From Davidsoniella eucalypti (Eukaryota > Ascomycota > Sordariomycetes > Microascales > Ceratocystidaceae): a stretch of DNA of 64,000 nt. The position numbers and the translations under genes are program-made. Of this stretch, positions 9,866-21,246 are shown in pieces (position 1 is the stretch's first letter; each line of letters begins with the position of its first letter). The stretch is taken from positions 434,001-498,000 of the forward strand of contig RMBW01000009.1 of NCBI GenBank assembly GCA_004009845.1. Reading direction: 5' to 3'. Under the pieces are notes generated by a model, which worked only from the letters and a program-made list of their open reading frames with translations, made no database searches and was not told where the DNA came from.

Positions 9866-11784
9866 GATGAAGCAATAAGAGAGACAGAGAAAGGAGATAG
9901 ACACAGATTAGGAGATGATCTTCAATGTAGCGGTCCAGTTCGTAACAGAAAGTTCCTGGCTCATAATCCACATTCCATCTATAGCATTGTCATAAGCTGT
10001 CTGTTGTGGACCGGTAGACTGACTTACATAAATAGCTGTATTACATACGGAGTTATGGAGTATGTTCTGGAATGCCTCGTCTTGTGCCAAGCCACTATGA
10101 AGCACACAAAAGAGAAAAGAAAAGAAAAAAGAAGCCCGTGAAAAATCTGCTGCCCCTGTCAGTGGTTGCCTGTTGGATAAAGCCGCATAGATATTGAATA
10201 TGGCCGTATTATTCCTCCAGCTTTAGCTGTTGCACAACTCATATCTGTAATTAGCCTTACAATGTCGCCGGTGCCTGCTCAAAGCCCTCCATCGATTAAG
10301 CCAGCTATTCCATATTGTCTCGTTTTCTCTCCGCAGATCGTCATCGTGCTTATCAAGTGGGTAAGCTTGTCCGTGTTTCTTATTTTTCTTTCAGATTCGG
10401 CAGATGCCCAACAGCGGAGCCATGTCCCTGCTATCCAAGTTGAAGTAGAGGGGGCGAGGGGGCAAACTTCTGAGCCAGACATATTGATCTGGGCCTTGCT
10501 TCTCCTGCATAGTGCTTGTGAAGGCTCACATCAGCAGCCAATATAATAGCTAGAGCACCTGGAAACTGAAGGGCCCCGTACATCTCTTCAAATATTGTAT
10601 GTGATAGCGATATATGTACATACATGTCAGTATGGAATAGCACTGTAGCAGCTACTACGGTGTCAGTATGGCCGCGCCGCGTCTAGTATATATTGCTAGT
10701 GCGGTTTCCATAGCCTCGTCGTAACTCTCTCATGCCGCCGTATACTGGGCTGTATTGCTTGTCGTATTTCTCCTCTTGTTTGTATGTCGAACAAATTAAA
10801 AGTGCCCTTGGCAAACGCTGAAGCTTTGTTCAACAGTCACTAGCTATTGGGCTGGACTGGGCGTTACTAGGGGAATGTCTACCGCAAAACAAGATGGAAA
10901 GTCAAAATACCCTTGTCTCTATCTTTTTTCAGTGGGCTGTGGTTGCTTTGGCAGAATAGCGAAAAGACTAGGCCGGCGACAGCCCTGGATTACGAGGATC
11001 AATTTGGTTGGCTGAGGCTAGAGTGGAAAAGTCGGATAAATTGCGAAAAGGAGTGCTGGGCTACGATAGTGTGTTCGTATTATAATGACTTATATCTTGT
11101 ATCCTAAAAATAAAATTAAGGAAAAACTAAAACACTAGATCAACAACAATAAACTGGAATCTTCCGCTGGGATTTAATGCCTTATTCATTGCACCAAAAT
11201 ACCGGACTCGATAGCAGCACAAGAGAAATATGCTGTGTCCATCTGGCTTTGCTAAAAGTACTTCGGGATTTTAATTTGAAGAAAAAAAGAAGGCGCTGTG
11301 TTCTGTTCTAGTAGTACTTGCTGTCTTGAGGAAGGACAGAAAGAAAAACAATAAAACCCTTGGTTGTCTGCGACATGAACCATATAAACAAAATAAGCAA
11401 CTTAGAGGGAAGGCATGGCGTTCCTTCCTTGCAAGTCGGCTTTAAGTTCGAGTATTTAGATGTAAGAATTGCCAAGATTCTCTTTGCCAAGTCGGCCACC
11501 GGTTGGGCAATTGCTGTATCTGGCTAGCCACATACGCCTACATATCTTGACCCTCTGCCTTATAAATATATTGAACCTTTTGTTTGGATCTTCTTTTTTT
11601 CTTCTGACTCTCTATCCTTGACACCTGCATCTGTTTCTTGGCAGTGACATAAAGACGGCTTCTTGCAGAGCCGCGCTGCATTGAAAAGGGTCTAGAAGCT
11701 CCAGCAAGCTACAGTGTACAGAGAGCTTTGGTTAGCTTCTTGCCCATATCAGCACCATATACACACACTCGATCTATAACCGCC
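9866..11784. other. Intergenic region between HRQ1 and the CAX gene
   Basis: About 1.9 kb. It does not contain the missing Hrq1 C-terminus in any frame I read. There is a minus-strand 65-codon ORF (9908-10105) and a short plus-strand ORF from 10262 with possible GTAAGC/CAG splice signals only 35 bp apart; I support neither as a gene. A direct repeat GTCAGTATGG occurs at 10626-10635 and again about 35 bp later, flanking a weak hairpin. The last 220 bp form the CAX promoter. Confidence 0.5.
11561..11568 (+). promoter_or_regulatory. TATA-box-like site of the CAX gene
   Basis: TATAAATA lies 217 bp upstream of the CAX ATG, followed by a pyrimidine-rich stretch (TTTTTTTCTTCTG) typical of fungal transcription start regions. 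The support is positional only. Confidence 0.35.
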
Positions 11785-13703
11785 ATGTCTTATGCCCGTG
11801 GTCGTTCACGCTCAGAGGACCGTTACCGGGCTTCGTCGGGCCATCGTCGCTCAGGCTCTCGCCCTATAGACCCAGCCTACGACTATCACCATACTGCCGC
11901 CGACACCAGCTATCACGGCGCGACTGGCGTTAACGATACCCATGACTACAACCAGGGCCCTCGGTCCCGCTCTAACTCTAGCTCGCGTGCCTATGACCGT
12001 GAAGATCTAGAGAGAGCTAGACGTCAGTCTACCCGCCAGAGCTCCGGCCGGCGTAGGTCTGGGCCCCTACCGCCTCGCCGTTCAGGGTCGGCACGCAGAA
12101 GCTCGACCATCCGCCGGCCCGAAGATGTACACATCATCGAGAGTTATGAATCGCCTCATCGGGCTTCCTTAGGCCGGCGCAGTTCAGAGAAGAGTGGACG
12201 CCACGATAGAAGCAAGAAGGGTGAAAGTGGCCGAAGAGGCTTCCACCCAGAAATATTCTTCATACTAGTATTCCAGTCGACTAGCAGAGCCTCGTTACTA
12301 TGTAATCTATTGTGCCCCATCGTTCCTGTTGCGATCGCCATTACCTGTAAGCCAGTTCCTAGTATGTGATGCTATTTCAGTAGCAGCTAACTAACCTTTG
12401 TAAATCTCTAGATGCCCTGCCTGACCACCACACCCTAATATTTGCTCTTTCGTATGTCGCTATGATTCCTTGTGCCAACCTGATTGGCTACTCAAGTACC
12501 GAGATTGCCTGCAAGCTGCCGCACGTTTGGGGTGTTCTAGTTGAAGTGACTCTTGGATCCATCGTCGAGATCGTACTGTTTATGGTTTTGCTTGCTCAAG
12601 ACCAATTTAATGTCATCAAGGCTGCTATCCTTGGCTCAGTTCTGGCTACTATGCTTCTATGTCTAGGCCTGTGCTTTATTTTCGGTGGTCTCAACCGTGA
12701 CGAGCAAGAATTCGACAACGCCGTCAGTGAGACTGGTAGCGGCTTACTTCTGACTGCGTAAGAGCTTCTACTTCATACATATATAACCATATACTAACGG
12801 CAGCTCTATAGTGGTGTTTCCTTGGCAGTGCCTAGTATCTTCATGCATTCGCTAAGCGCCGATGTCGATGCAGCCGATCTAGATCGCCGAGCGCTGGAAA
12901 TATCTCGTGCTGTAGCACTCCTAATGATGTGCTCGTACATTGTTTACACATATTTCCAAGCCCGCACTCATCACGGTATCTACGATGCTATCTTTAGACT
13001 AGATGAGGATGCTGTCCACAAGCGCAAGCTGCATTTGACGCTAACTGAGGCTCTTATTGCCCTAGCAGTGTAAGTGCTTCTACACTCATATATGGCGCTA
13101 CACCACACCGGCCTCACAATCGATGCTAACCCTCGACGACCTTTTAGGTCTCTTACGCTTGTCACTATTATCGCCATTTCTCTAGTTAAGGAAATCGAGC
13201 CCTTGGTCAAAGAACATGGCATTTCTGATGCCTTCATGGGTCTCATCATGGTACCACTTGTGGAAAAGTTTGCCGAGCATCTCGGCGCCGTATATGAAGC
13301 CTGGAACGATCAGATGAACTTTGCCCTGTCTCATGTTCTCGGATCTACCATCCAAACAGCGATTTTTAACGGCCCTTTAACCATCATCGTTGCCTGGTGC
13401 TTGCAAAAGAAAATGGACCTGACCTTTGTGGTCTTTGACATTGGCATGCTTTTGCTGGCCGTCATCACAGTAGGCGGTTTCCTTCGTGATCAGCGCAGTA
13501 ACTATCTCGAAGGCGTGCTATGTGTCATGCTCTACTTCTCCATTGCCGTAGCTGCATTTTTCTATCCTAACCTTCATACAGGCTCGTCATCGGGCGAGGA
13601 AGACTCTGCCGGTGAGCATCGTCGGATGTTTCTAAGCTAATTCAAGGAATGTTGATATATCATCTATTCTTTTGTTATAGAGCCCAAGGAGCTGGCCGTG
13701 TAA
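11785..13703 (+). CDS. Divergent CAX-family cation/proton exchanger
   Basis: Five exons: 11785-12346, 12412-12757, 12812-13069, 13148-13611 and 13681-13703. They give 550 aa, and all four junctions have GT/AG and keep frame. I use the ATG in CCGCCATGTCT; the frame upstream adds only a non-membrane leader. Residues 1-160 are a hydrophilic Arg/Ser/Tyr-rich tail, followed by about 11 hydrophobic segments in two halves, as in CAX antiporters that move Ca2+ or other cations into vacuoles against protons. The conserved motif of half one reads GSIVEIV (236-242) and of half two EKFAEH (428-433). Canonical CAX motifs are GNAVELI and GNAAEH, so the acidic residues and His are kept but both Asn are lost. 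Ion specificity therefore should not be assumed to be Ca2+. The last exon codes only eight residues; reading through instead would stop at 13640. Confidence 0.82.
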
Positions 13704-13927
13704 GCCAGGAAGGGCACGAAACCCATTTTTTTTTTTAATTTAGAATATATATAATTTGTATTTACACGTTTCGTAAGCAATGTGTGTGTGGTTGATGTTT
13801 TGGATATGGGGGATATTAATTATGGTAGCCAGCCCTGTCCTACTTGGAACAAAAACAACGAGCAAGAGGTAGATAAAGATAGACAACAAATATATATAGA
13901 AAACGACGTCTAGAGATTTCAAATGGT

Positions 13928-15942
13928 TTAACACACGCGAACACCGCATACTTCGACGCCTTTCGTCTCAACATGTGCCCTACGATCGAAATACACATCC
14001 ATCAAATCTTGTACAAACGCAGCGTCTCCTACACTCCAAACATCCAGACCCATGGCTTCCAAGATATGACTGCCTAGTCGTACACGGCCATTTGAGGAGG
14101 CGGTAGCCGTAAACGGCGTATGTTCATCCTCGTCTTCAACGTTGTGATTTTCGTCTTCTCCGTCGTCTTCTTCTTCTTCATCACGATATCGTAGGTTCCG
14201 CGCAGTCTCCCGATCCAGGTCTTCGTTATCCTCATCGTCGTATTCGTCAGATTCCGAGCCGAGGACTATCGATCCCGAAGAGAATACTTCAGCGCCTGAA
14301 GATAAGATCTGCGCTGTCAAGCGATGGAAGTAGGCAACGATGGCTAGTTCTATGCGAAGACCTGCCTCTGGCTCAACATCTGCCGAGACATTATCCATAG
14401 CCGCTGGCGCGTTATCACGGTACGGTGTAGGGACTGGTGCGACTAAATTCGCTAATAACGCTGCGTCTGATGCGGCCTCGTCTAGAGTATCACTGTGGCG
14501 CTGCTCGCCAGCACTAGCCCACCACATGAATCCGGTATATGCTAGAGCTGTCCAGGTCATGGGTTCAACGATCTCGGCAATGGTGGTATCAGATGCCTCG
14601 AGTGGGGCGACGGCGGCAGTTGCTGGAGATGGGCATGATGTGGAACACGATGGCTGGGCAGGGCTGTGAGATGTGCTGCCGGTAGTTGGGCATCGCTTGA
14701 TGCCAGAAAGACGTGATAGGCCAGCTTTGAGATTCATGTAGCGGCGTAAATCGCGTTGTGTGGCTTTTATTTCTATACCCGTGGGCCCCTTGATGGTAGG
14801 CCATGCTGAGTGTATAGAGCCAGTGTTATTGTTCGATGGGAAGGTCACCAAAATATCCCATAGTGACTCTTTGATGGCTAAGATGCTGTCTGTGGTACAG
14901 GCGATCCAGCCGGGACTTGGCTCTTCGCCAGTGTTTTCAAGCAGTGACTTTAGACCAGTAGATAGCATGCCAATATCACTGATGCCAACAGTAAACAATG
15001 GACGTAGTCTTTGCGACGGTGCAGATTCCGGAAGTATATCGAGAACGGAGGATGGGATATTGCTGAGAATCGAAAGATCGTAGACTAAAGCACAGATAGA
15101 CTGTCAGTCTATGTTTTATTCAACATGTATCGCAAATGTTATTCATACCAAAATCATTGACCTCTCGTACTGGCGCTGAGCACGATATCAAGATGCGTCG
15201 CCGCAGAAGCGCCGCGCGGAACAGCGGGAATATCAGAGGCCCGAAAGTATCCAAGAGCCGAGTCAAGCTATGCGCCGGGTGGTTTTCTTCTAGTTTAGAG
15301 GCACCTGGTGTGGCCACCCCGGTTGGCAAAGTATTTATTTGATGCGGCGGCGCGAATACATGTGTGCCATCAGAAGCCGAGCGTATACGAGAATGTGAGC
15401 GGAAGTCATTAGTGCCAGAAGCGGGCGAGCCCGAATGTTCGGTCCAATAGTCCTCGAGTAACGCTATCTGTGATTTGTCGGCGGCAATTTTTCTATACAC
15501 AGAATGCAAACATCATTAGCTTTCAGTCTCATATATAGACAGATAGCGAGAAACGGGGAACGCCGAGGGAAAGTCACCTTGCTAGGTTTTGGACGCCGGT
15601 CGTATGTTGCCATGCGCGACCCAGTCGGCCGTAGCTTAGCGGGACTAAGACGCCGACGGCTAACATGCGCGCATTGCGCAGGGCCTCGTCATCGACATGA
15701 ACGTTGACAAAGGCACTCAGTCCCGCATAGCCGGCATCGTGAACAAAGTAGACTAGATCTTCAGAGACCTCATGCAAGCCCGATGGCAGCGACTTATACT
15801 CGACGACGTCATCGAGGACAATGTCTGGCAACGTAGTGCGTTTCCATAGCAGAGTGTAGCCGGCCTTGACATCGAATTCAATCAGGAACAGACCCGAGAT
15901 GGGCGGCGAATCGGTGGCAGTGGCGGCAGTAGCGACGGACAT
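13928..15942 (-). CDS. DENND11/LCHN-like DENN-domain protein (DUF2347)
   Basis: Three exons on the minus strand, 15942-15578, 15492-15149 and 15084-13928, give 621 aa with GT/AG introns of 85 and 64 bp. The ATG at 15942 gives MSVATAATATDSPPISGLF. The frame is open further upstream and would encode a signal-peptide-like leader, but only from a TTG, so I reject that. Family motifs are FLIEFDVKAGYTLLWKR, EYKSLPSGLHEVSEDLVYFVH, YAGLSAFVN and VGVLVPLSYGRLGRAW in exon 1, and VYDLSILSNIPSSVLDILPE across the exon 2/3 junction. Such DENN proteins act around Rab GTPases and membrane traffic; that role is inferred from the family. The C-terminal third has an acidic insertion (EDEEEEDDGEDENHNVEDEDE). The gene is convergent with the CAX gene, with 224 bp between stop codons. 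Confidence 0.82.
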
Positions 15943-17479
15943 GGCGGCGATGGGAGGGGCGGTGAGCGGTCGGATTGGTAGCTCTGGTGCAGGTTCTGCT
16001 AATGGTTGGAACAGCGGTGATGCGATCAAGGGCGCGCTGCTGGTTAGAGCTGCGGCATGGCACGGAAACAGGGCGGCAGACAGGGGCAGCTTCAGTGGAA
16101 CTGCTTGCACTAGCGACAATACCAGACCAAGCAGCAACGCTACTAGCAAGGCGGCAATCGCGGGCTCGGTGATACTAGGAAGATATGGTGACTGAGTTGA
16201 TGCGGTGTTTCAGAAGCTCTTCCAGATGTCTGGCGATGGTGGTCGATCGTCGTCGCGAAGCTTTGTTTTGGTGTAAGAGGGTCAATATTGTAGAATCTGC
16301 AGAGAATATTGGTAGATGCTGCGAACCAAGCTGGGACTGCCTGCAGATTATAGTTGGCGATGATTCTAAGGCTTGCCTTTTACGTCAATGCTTCGCATAC
16401 TAGGCGAACAACCAGCGGCCAAATTTTGGATTTTGCACCAAAACTTCAAAGTACCAATCAGTGCAATATTGCGATACTACATATGTCGCGCAGAAAGCTA
16501 CCCAAAGGTGTTAAGCTCGCTAGTATGCATTATAGCACTTTGGGTGGCTGACTTAGTCAGTACTATCACTGCCAACTAGCCCAGCCTCAAGGTCCATGAT
16601 CACATGCCAACTATTGACATAGTAGAGGCTGCTATAATTTCGAGTCCATTTGGGGTTCTTCTCCTACTCTCATCATCCTATCACGGCTTAACACAAATCC
16701 CGGCTAGCTATTCTCTCTAATACAACTACAACCTCCTCCTGTTTGAATTCCATAAAAGTCCCATAGCGACGATCTACCGTTGGGGCACCTCTTCTTTCGG
16801 GATTTGCATACCAAGTCACAAGAATCTTGATAATCCACAATACTCAAGACTTCTACCCTATCAAAGGCTCGAATTGCGCAAGCTTCAATCGCCCACATAC
16901 ATATGTATCATAACCGAAGAAGCTGAAGTTATCGCAAAGTGTTCTTTTTAACCCGGCCGACTGTCTGCATGTTGCGACTTCCTAATAGCGTAACAAACCT
17001 CTCAGCTGAACCGTGCTCTTTAACTTTCCACGTCATTCTCTTTTCCTTTCTTTCTTGTTCTTCATCGCCAAGTTGTCGAACCAACTTCCTATAGCTTTTT
17101 TTCCCTTTCCTATCAGGAATTAGAGATCCAGTGACCGTGGTAGATATTCATTCCATCGCTGGATTTCCTCTCTCAAGCTACCCTTGCTGTCTTTTTCCCC
17201 AACATCTTGAATCAGCTGTCGCTCTTTTGGCGCTTGTTTATGTCTACATAAAAACCCAGTCAAAGCCGCCCATACCCATCATTTCACGGCAACCAGAATA
17301 AGAAAAAAAGTTAAAAAAGACCCCGCCTAACTCGATTTTGCGCCAGCCCACCATAGACTCAATCAACCGGCCAACTGAAACCTTCATTCGCTGCCCCTCT
17401 ACCTTTAGCCTTGTGGTACTCTTTTTTCCAGTTTCTCTGGCTTTTTTTTCTTTTTTCTGTTTCCTTTTTCTTTCCCGTC
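15943..17479. other. Shared upstream region of the divergent DENN and SLC1 genes
   Basis: About 1.5 kb between divergent start codons. It includes the palindrome TACATATGTA at 16898-16907. The 400 bp before SLC1 are pyrimidine-rich, as in fungal core promoters and 5' UTRs. I see no gene in it. Confidence 0.5.
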
Positions 17480-18408
17480 ATGTGGATCGTCACCTTGATC
17501 CAGTACTATGTGCTGGCCACTGTCGTGCTATACATGCTGTCGTTTTTAGGTCTCCCCAAGGCTAGGTTCCTTGCCCGGTCAGCTGCAGTGTACACCACCG
17601 GACTGATCGCTTCATTCTGTGGTGTGTTCGCTTGCGCCCTGCTCAAGATCTCCGGTCATGGCGGTAGCGGCCAATGGTTCACCGGCCGCATCATGGGCTA
17701 CCTATGCAGTATCTTCCTAGGCGTGACCTTCACCACCGTCGATCCTAAGAACATCCTCAACACCACGCGCCCCGCCGTGCTCGTTGGAAACCACCAACAC
17801 GAACTGGATGTGCTCATGCTTGGCTGCATCTTCCCGCGCCGTTGCAGCGTCACTGCCAAGGCATCGCTCAAGCGCGTGCCGTTTCTCGGTTGGTTCATGA
17901 GCTTGAGTGGTGCCGTCTTCATCGACCGCAAAAACACAAAGGATGCCAGGGAAGCTGTTGCTGCGGCTGGCCGCGAGATGAAGCTCAAGAACCAGAGCGT
18001 TTTCATGTTCCCTGAGGGCACGCGCAGCTTCTCCGAGACTCCTAGTATGCTGCCGTTCAAGAAGGGCGCTTTCTACCTGGCTGTCGAGGCCGGTGTTCCC
18101 ATTATTCCCTGTGTTGTGGCTAACTACAGCCATGTCATGAACCCCAACACATGGACCTTCAACAGTGGAAATGTCCCCGTCAAGAGTAAGTTGCCGTCGT
18201 TTCTGGCAAGATGCTCTCGGTAGATTTCAAGCCAGTCTAACTAATTTTTGCTATCATAGTCCTGGATCCTATTCCTACCGCCGACTTGACTAATGACGAC
18301 GTAAACGATCTTTGCGACAAGGTTCGCAAGCTCATGATGGACGAGCTCGTCGTACTATCTTCCGAAGTCCACGGCCGGAAGTTCGAGATGCCTCCCATGG
18401 AATCTTAA
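17480..18408 (+). CDS. SLC1: 1-acyl-sn-glycerol-3-phosphate acyltransferase
   Basis: Two exons, 17480-18185 and 18260-18408, give 284 aa. The 74-bp intron starts GTAAGT and ends ATAG, and the junction codon gives VKILDPIPT. The enzyme acylates lysophosphatidic acid to phosphatidic acid, a central step of glycerolipid synthesis at the ER. The N-terminus MWIVTLIQYYVLATVVLYML is a membrane segment and a second follows near residues 45-65. The acyltransferase motifs are NHQHELD with H105 and D110 (HX4D), a GAVFIDRKN block, FPEGTRS (177-183) and VPIIPCVVANYS. Length and motif spacing are normal for Slc1/AGPAT. An upstream in-frame hydrophobic extension starts only at a TTG and is rejected. Confidence 0.93.
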
Positions 18409-19238
18409 TCCAAAAAGGTCCATACGAAGTCACACTTCTCTTTCTAGTTCCTTCATATTGAGCATCTCTCTACAACTCTCCATATATATCCTAAGCCATA
18501 GAGCTGTCGTCATCGATATATTACATACTTCTATATCAACTCTTCAGGCCTGTCTACGACAAGTTCTATTTTCAAGTTCGGCGGCATGCCTTCTAGAACT
18601 CATCCTTTAATTCCTAGTTCACCTAACTGTAAACAACATTCATCGATCTCGAATATCAATATTGTGGTAGTCTGGATTTTGTACATCTCAAACTGCCATA
18701 CTTGAAATCTGTACATTACTCTTTCTTATTTATATTTCAAGTATCATGTCAATAACAATATCCTATATCACAATAGTAAATACAATAATAAAAAACATAG
18801 ACAAACAAAAACACCAAATATTTAAGTAAGCTTCATTTCGATCATATATAAATCATTTGAGTATGTTATTTTGTACATGCAGAAACCAAAGTGCCCATAA
18901 GGAACCATGATTTCTGCTCAGAGAAAACTAAGCTATCCGATTTCACAACATGGTATGATGAAGAACCAAAATTTGCTAGTCGGGAAATGTTAGATTACAA
19001 GACAGAGAGGTGATGTAATATAAAAAAAAAAGGAGACCACAATAGAACTAGCTTTCAACACATCACAAAAGCACACAAAGATGCGAGAAAGGATATGTGT
19101 TTGTCGCAGTTAGTGAAGTAAAAGGAAGATAGAGTAGGGGAAGTAGCAGCTTTGAGAAACGCAATTAAAAAAAGCCTCAAGTATGCTTGATTTAATAAGA
19201 CACATTGAACATTTACATGTCAAGAAAAGGTTTTTTTT
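18409..19238. other. Convergent 3' region between SLC1 and ATP16
   Basis: 830 bp of AT-rich sequence between two stop codons that face each other, with several A-rich runs near 18785-18815 and 19022-19032. It presumably holds both 3' UTRs. I see no other feature. Confidence 0.5.
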
Positions 19239-20476
19239 TTACTTCAGCAGAGCCTGCAGGGTCTCCAAAACCTCAAGCTCAATCTTGGCCTCCTCAACCT
19301 CAGCCTCACCGGCACTGCCGTTGGCGACCTTGGAGACCTCGGCGATCTGAGCACGGACAGCGTCAGCGGAGAAGTCCTCCAGAGGGTAAGCCTCGGGGGC
19401 GTTGATGGACAGAGACGAGTTAGGCTGAACAACAGCGAAGCCACCAGACACTATATATCAAGGTTAGTAATGGAACAATGAAATGTAATGGAGTATATGG
19501 GAGTTTGTAGGACGGCGTGACAGAATATAGATGAAGAGGATAAGTGACAAAGGTAGGACGATGATAGCAATATGGCAGCTCAATGGAGCAAATTCCGTAA
19601 GCTTAGTAGTCTCTCCGGTGGTCCGGAAATCAGTATTCGTGCTTGTCACTCTTTCCCCAGGTTTCTATCTCCGCTTGCCGCCCCGGATGATGACGTACGG
19701 AAGAACTTCTTGGTAACACCACCCTCCTCAACAACCTCAACCAGACCAGCCTTCAGCTGCTCAATGGACGGAACGTGGTTAGCCAGGACACCCATCTCAC
19801 CAGACTCGGCGGGGATGTTGACCTGAACGATGTCCTCGGACTTGTAGATAGACTATGTTACGAGCGAGGTGATAAACGCAAGTTAGCCTTTGTTTCCTAT
19901 CAAGAATTGATTGTGTAACATTTGCACATCATAAGTGTTTTAATGATTGGATCATTCTGTTTATAGTCGCGCAAAGAATCCAATTAGCATTGTTTGACGG
20001 CGAATTGGCGTCTTGGTGTTGTCTGAGTTTGCAATGGCTTTACCGATGCGCGGGTATTTCGGCGTTGGAAGTATGTGTTCGGATCGCATAGTCTACAATA
20101 GCATAAAGTACGGATATTTGAACGATATCACGAACAAAGACATGAAATATCGAAGGACAAGGGCCAATTGGGATATCTCTGTCGTTTCGTTCATATTCAC
20201 TTTCGTACCTGGAAGGGGAGCGATAGGCTCAGCTTGATCTATTTTGATATGTGTTAGCCTACTCGAATTTCAAGCTCTACAATAGCGGAGAGATCCGGAG
20301 TGGTAGCAGTCTTCACACGGCTGATTTTTCTTGAAATTTTGGGGGAGCTCTTTTTTTTCTTGCTCTTGTCGTACCTTGTCAGAGACAGCCTCAGCATAAC
20401 CTCTGCGCTGGAGGGGCATACGGGCGGCAATCGGCCGGGCACGCAGCGCCGCGCGAGCCACACGAAGAGAGTTCAT
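19239..20476 (-). CDS. ATP16: Mitochondrial F1F0 ATP synthase subunit delta
   Basis: Four exons on the minus strand, 20476-20375, 20238-20209, 19852-19699 and 19450-19239, give 165 aa, the usual size. Exon 1 encodes a mitochondrial presequence (MNSLRVARAALRARPIAARM). Exon 2 is a 30-nt microexon encoding IKLSLSLPFQ, which completes the SDK-IKLSL core of the family. Exon 3 holds SIYKSEDIVQVNIPAESGEMGVLANHVPS-type sequence, and exon 4 SGGFAVVQPNSSLSINAPEAYPLEDF plus the C-terminal helices. The protein is the central-stalk delta subunit (bacterial epsilon) that couples the c-ring to the catalytic head in the inner mitochondrial membrane. The introns are 136, 356 and 248 bp, long for this locus. 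Telobox-like inverted repeats lie 255-305 bp upstream of the start. Confidence 0.93.
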
Positions 20477-20730
20477 CGTAAATTGGATTATGAGAAGGAA
20501 AAGAGGGAAACGGGAGAGAGGGATGTGGACCTGGAGAGAGTCGTTGGGGAGTTAGACGTTCGGAGGAAGAGGGACAAAGTGGTGATGTCGGAGCTTAGGT
20601 GAGGAAATCGACGCTTTTCCGGTTATACCCTGGTTGAACCAGACTGGCTCGGGACGACAATGACCGGATGAGCCATCACGTGTAGCTTGACCCTACATTT
20701 ACCAACCCTTAACTACCAATCGTATGATGT

Positions 20731-20781
20731 TTAACCCTAGTTACATCCCGATAATTGGCCGTGTATATGTGCTAGGGTTAA
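20731..20781. repeat. Telobox-like inverted repeat upstream of ATP16
   Basis: TTAACCCTAG at 20731-20740 and its exact reverse complement CTAGGGTTAA at 20772-20781, 31 bp apart. Each contains an AACCCTA telomere-like word. They lie 255-305 bp upstream of the ATP16 start codon. Related words occur nearby at 20705-20712. Confidence 0.5.
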
Positions 20782-20863
20782 CTCATGTCTTTGGTTCATC
20801 TAAGCTATTGTTTCGGGTGCTTTAAGACAGACATGTTACATATCTTAGCCGTCATCGCTATAG

Positions 20864-21035
20864 CTTATTCCAAGCAACTCCCCTTACGATGTCTCTGCCT
20901 TGCTGTGCCACGACAAAAACAGTGAGACATTGAAGATCTGGGATGATGCAAACGGCAACCCAGTCATGATAGTACAGTACCCGAGACTAATAAAGCGATC
21001 GAACGTCATCTCAAAAAAAAAAAAAAAAAAAAAAA
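20864..21035 (+). pseudogene. Retrocopy-like fragment with polyadenylation signal and A23 tail
   Basis: A run of 23 A (21013-21035) follows an AATAAA at 20989-20994 by 18 bp, the layout of a reverse-transcribed, polyadenylated mRNA. The sequence before it is open for about 50 codons from 20864 in a frame that runs into the A-run and includes SPYDVSALLCH and SETLKIWDDANGNPV. The latter looks like part of a WD repeat. There is no start codon, and I could not find a matching target-site duplication, so origin by LINE machinery is a guess. Confidence 0.35.
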
Positions 21036-21230
21036 GCCCGTGGGCTTTCATCTTCGTCCCAATGTGTTGATTTCAGATGCCATGGAAGACGTCATCAATG
21101 TCAGTATCTTTTGACTACTCGATCGGTCATATATCTCTCAGGTAGTTTAATGAGAATGGAGGACAGACTGTACCAGAGTTCGAGTGAAGAGTTACGTAGT
21201 AGGTAGTGGGTATTCACGCATATATAGACA

Positions 21231-21246
21231 TACATATGCATATGTA
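21231..21246. repeat. 16-bp perfect palindrome TACATATGCATATGTA
   Basis: A self-complementary 16-mer. It contains both half-sites of the shorter TACATATGTA palindrome that recurs at 16898, 25617, 26669, 34091, 36748 and 37252. Confidence 0.6.

Noticed and set aside
9908..10105. 65-codon minus-strand ORF after HRQ1 with a pyrimidine tract and TAG just upstream
   Set aside because: It could be a last exon, but I could not find partner exons or recognise a family.
10262..10450. Short plus-strand ORF with possible GTAAGC...TTTCAG splice signals
   Set aside because: The implied intron would be about 35 bp and lacks a branch site. The product of about 50 residues matches nothing I know.
15943..16149. 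Upstream in-frame hydrophobic leader for the DENN-domain gene, resembling a signal peptide
   Set aside because: It starts only at a TTG and has no in-frame ATG upstream. DENN proteins are cytosolic, and the ATG at 15942 fits the family start.
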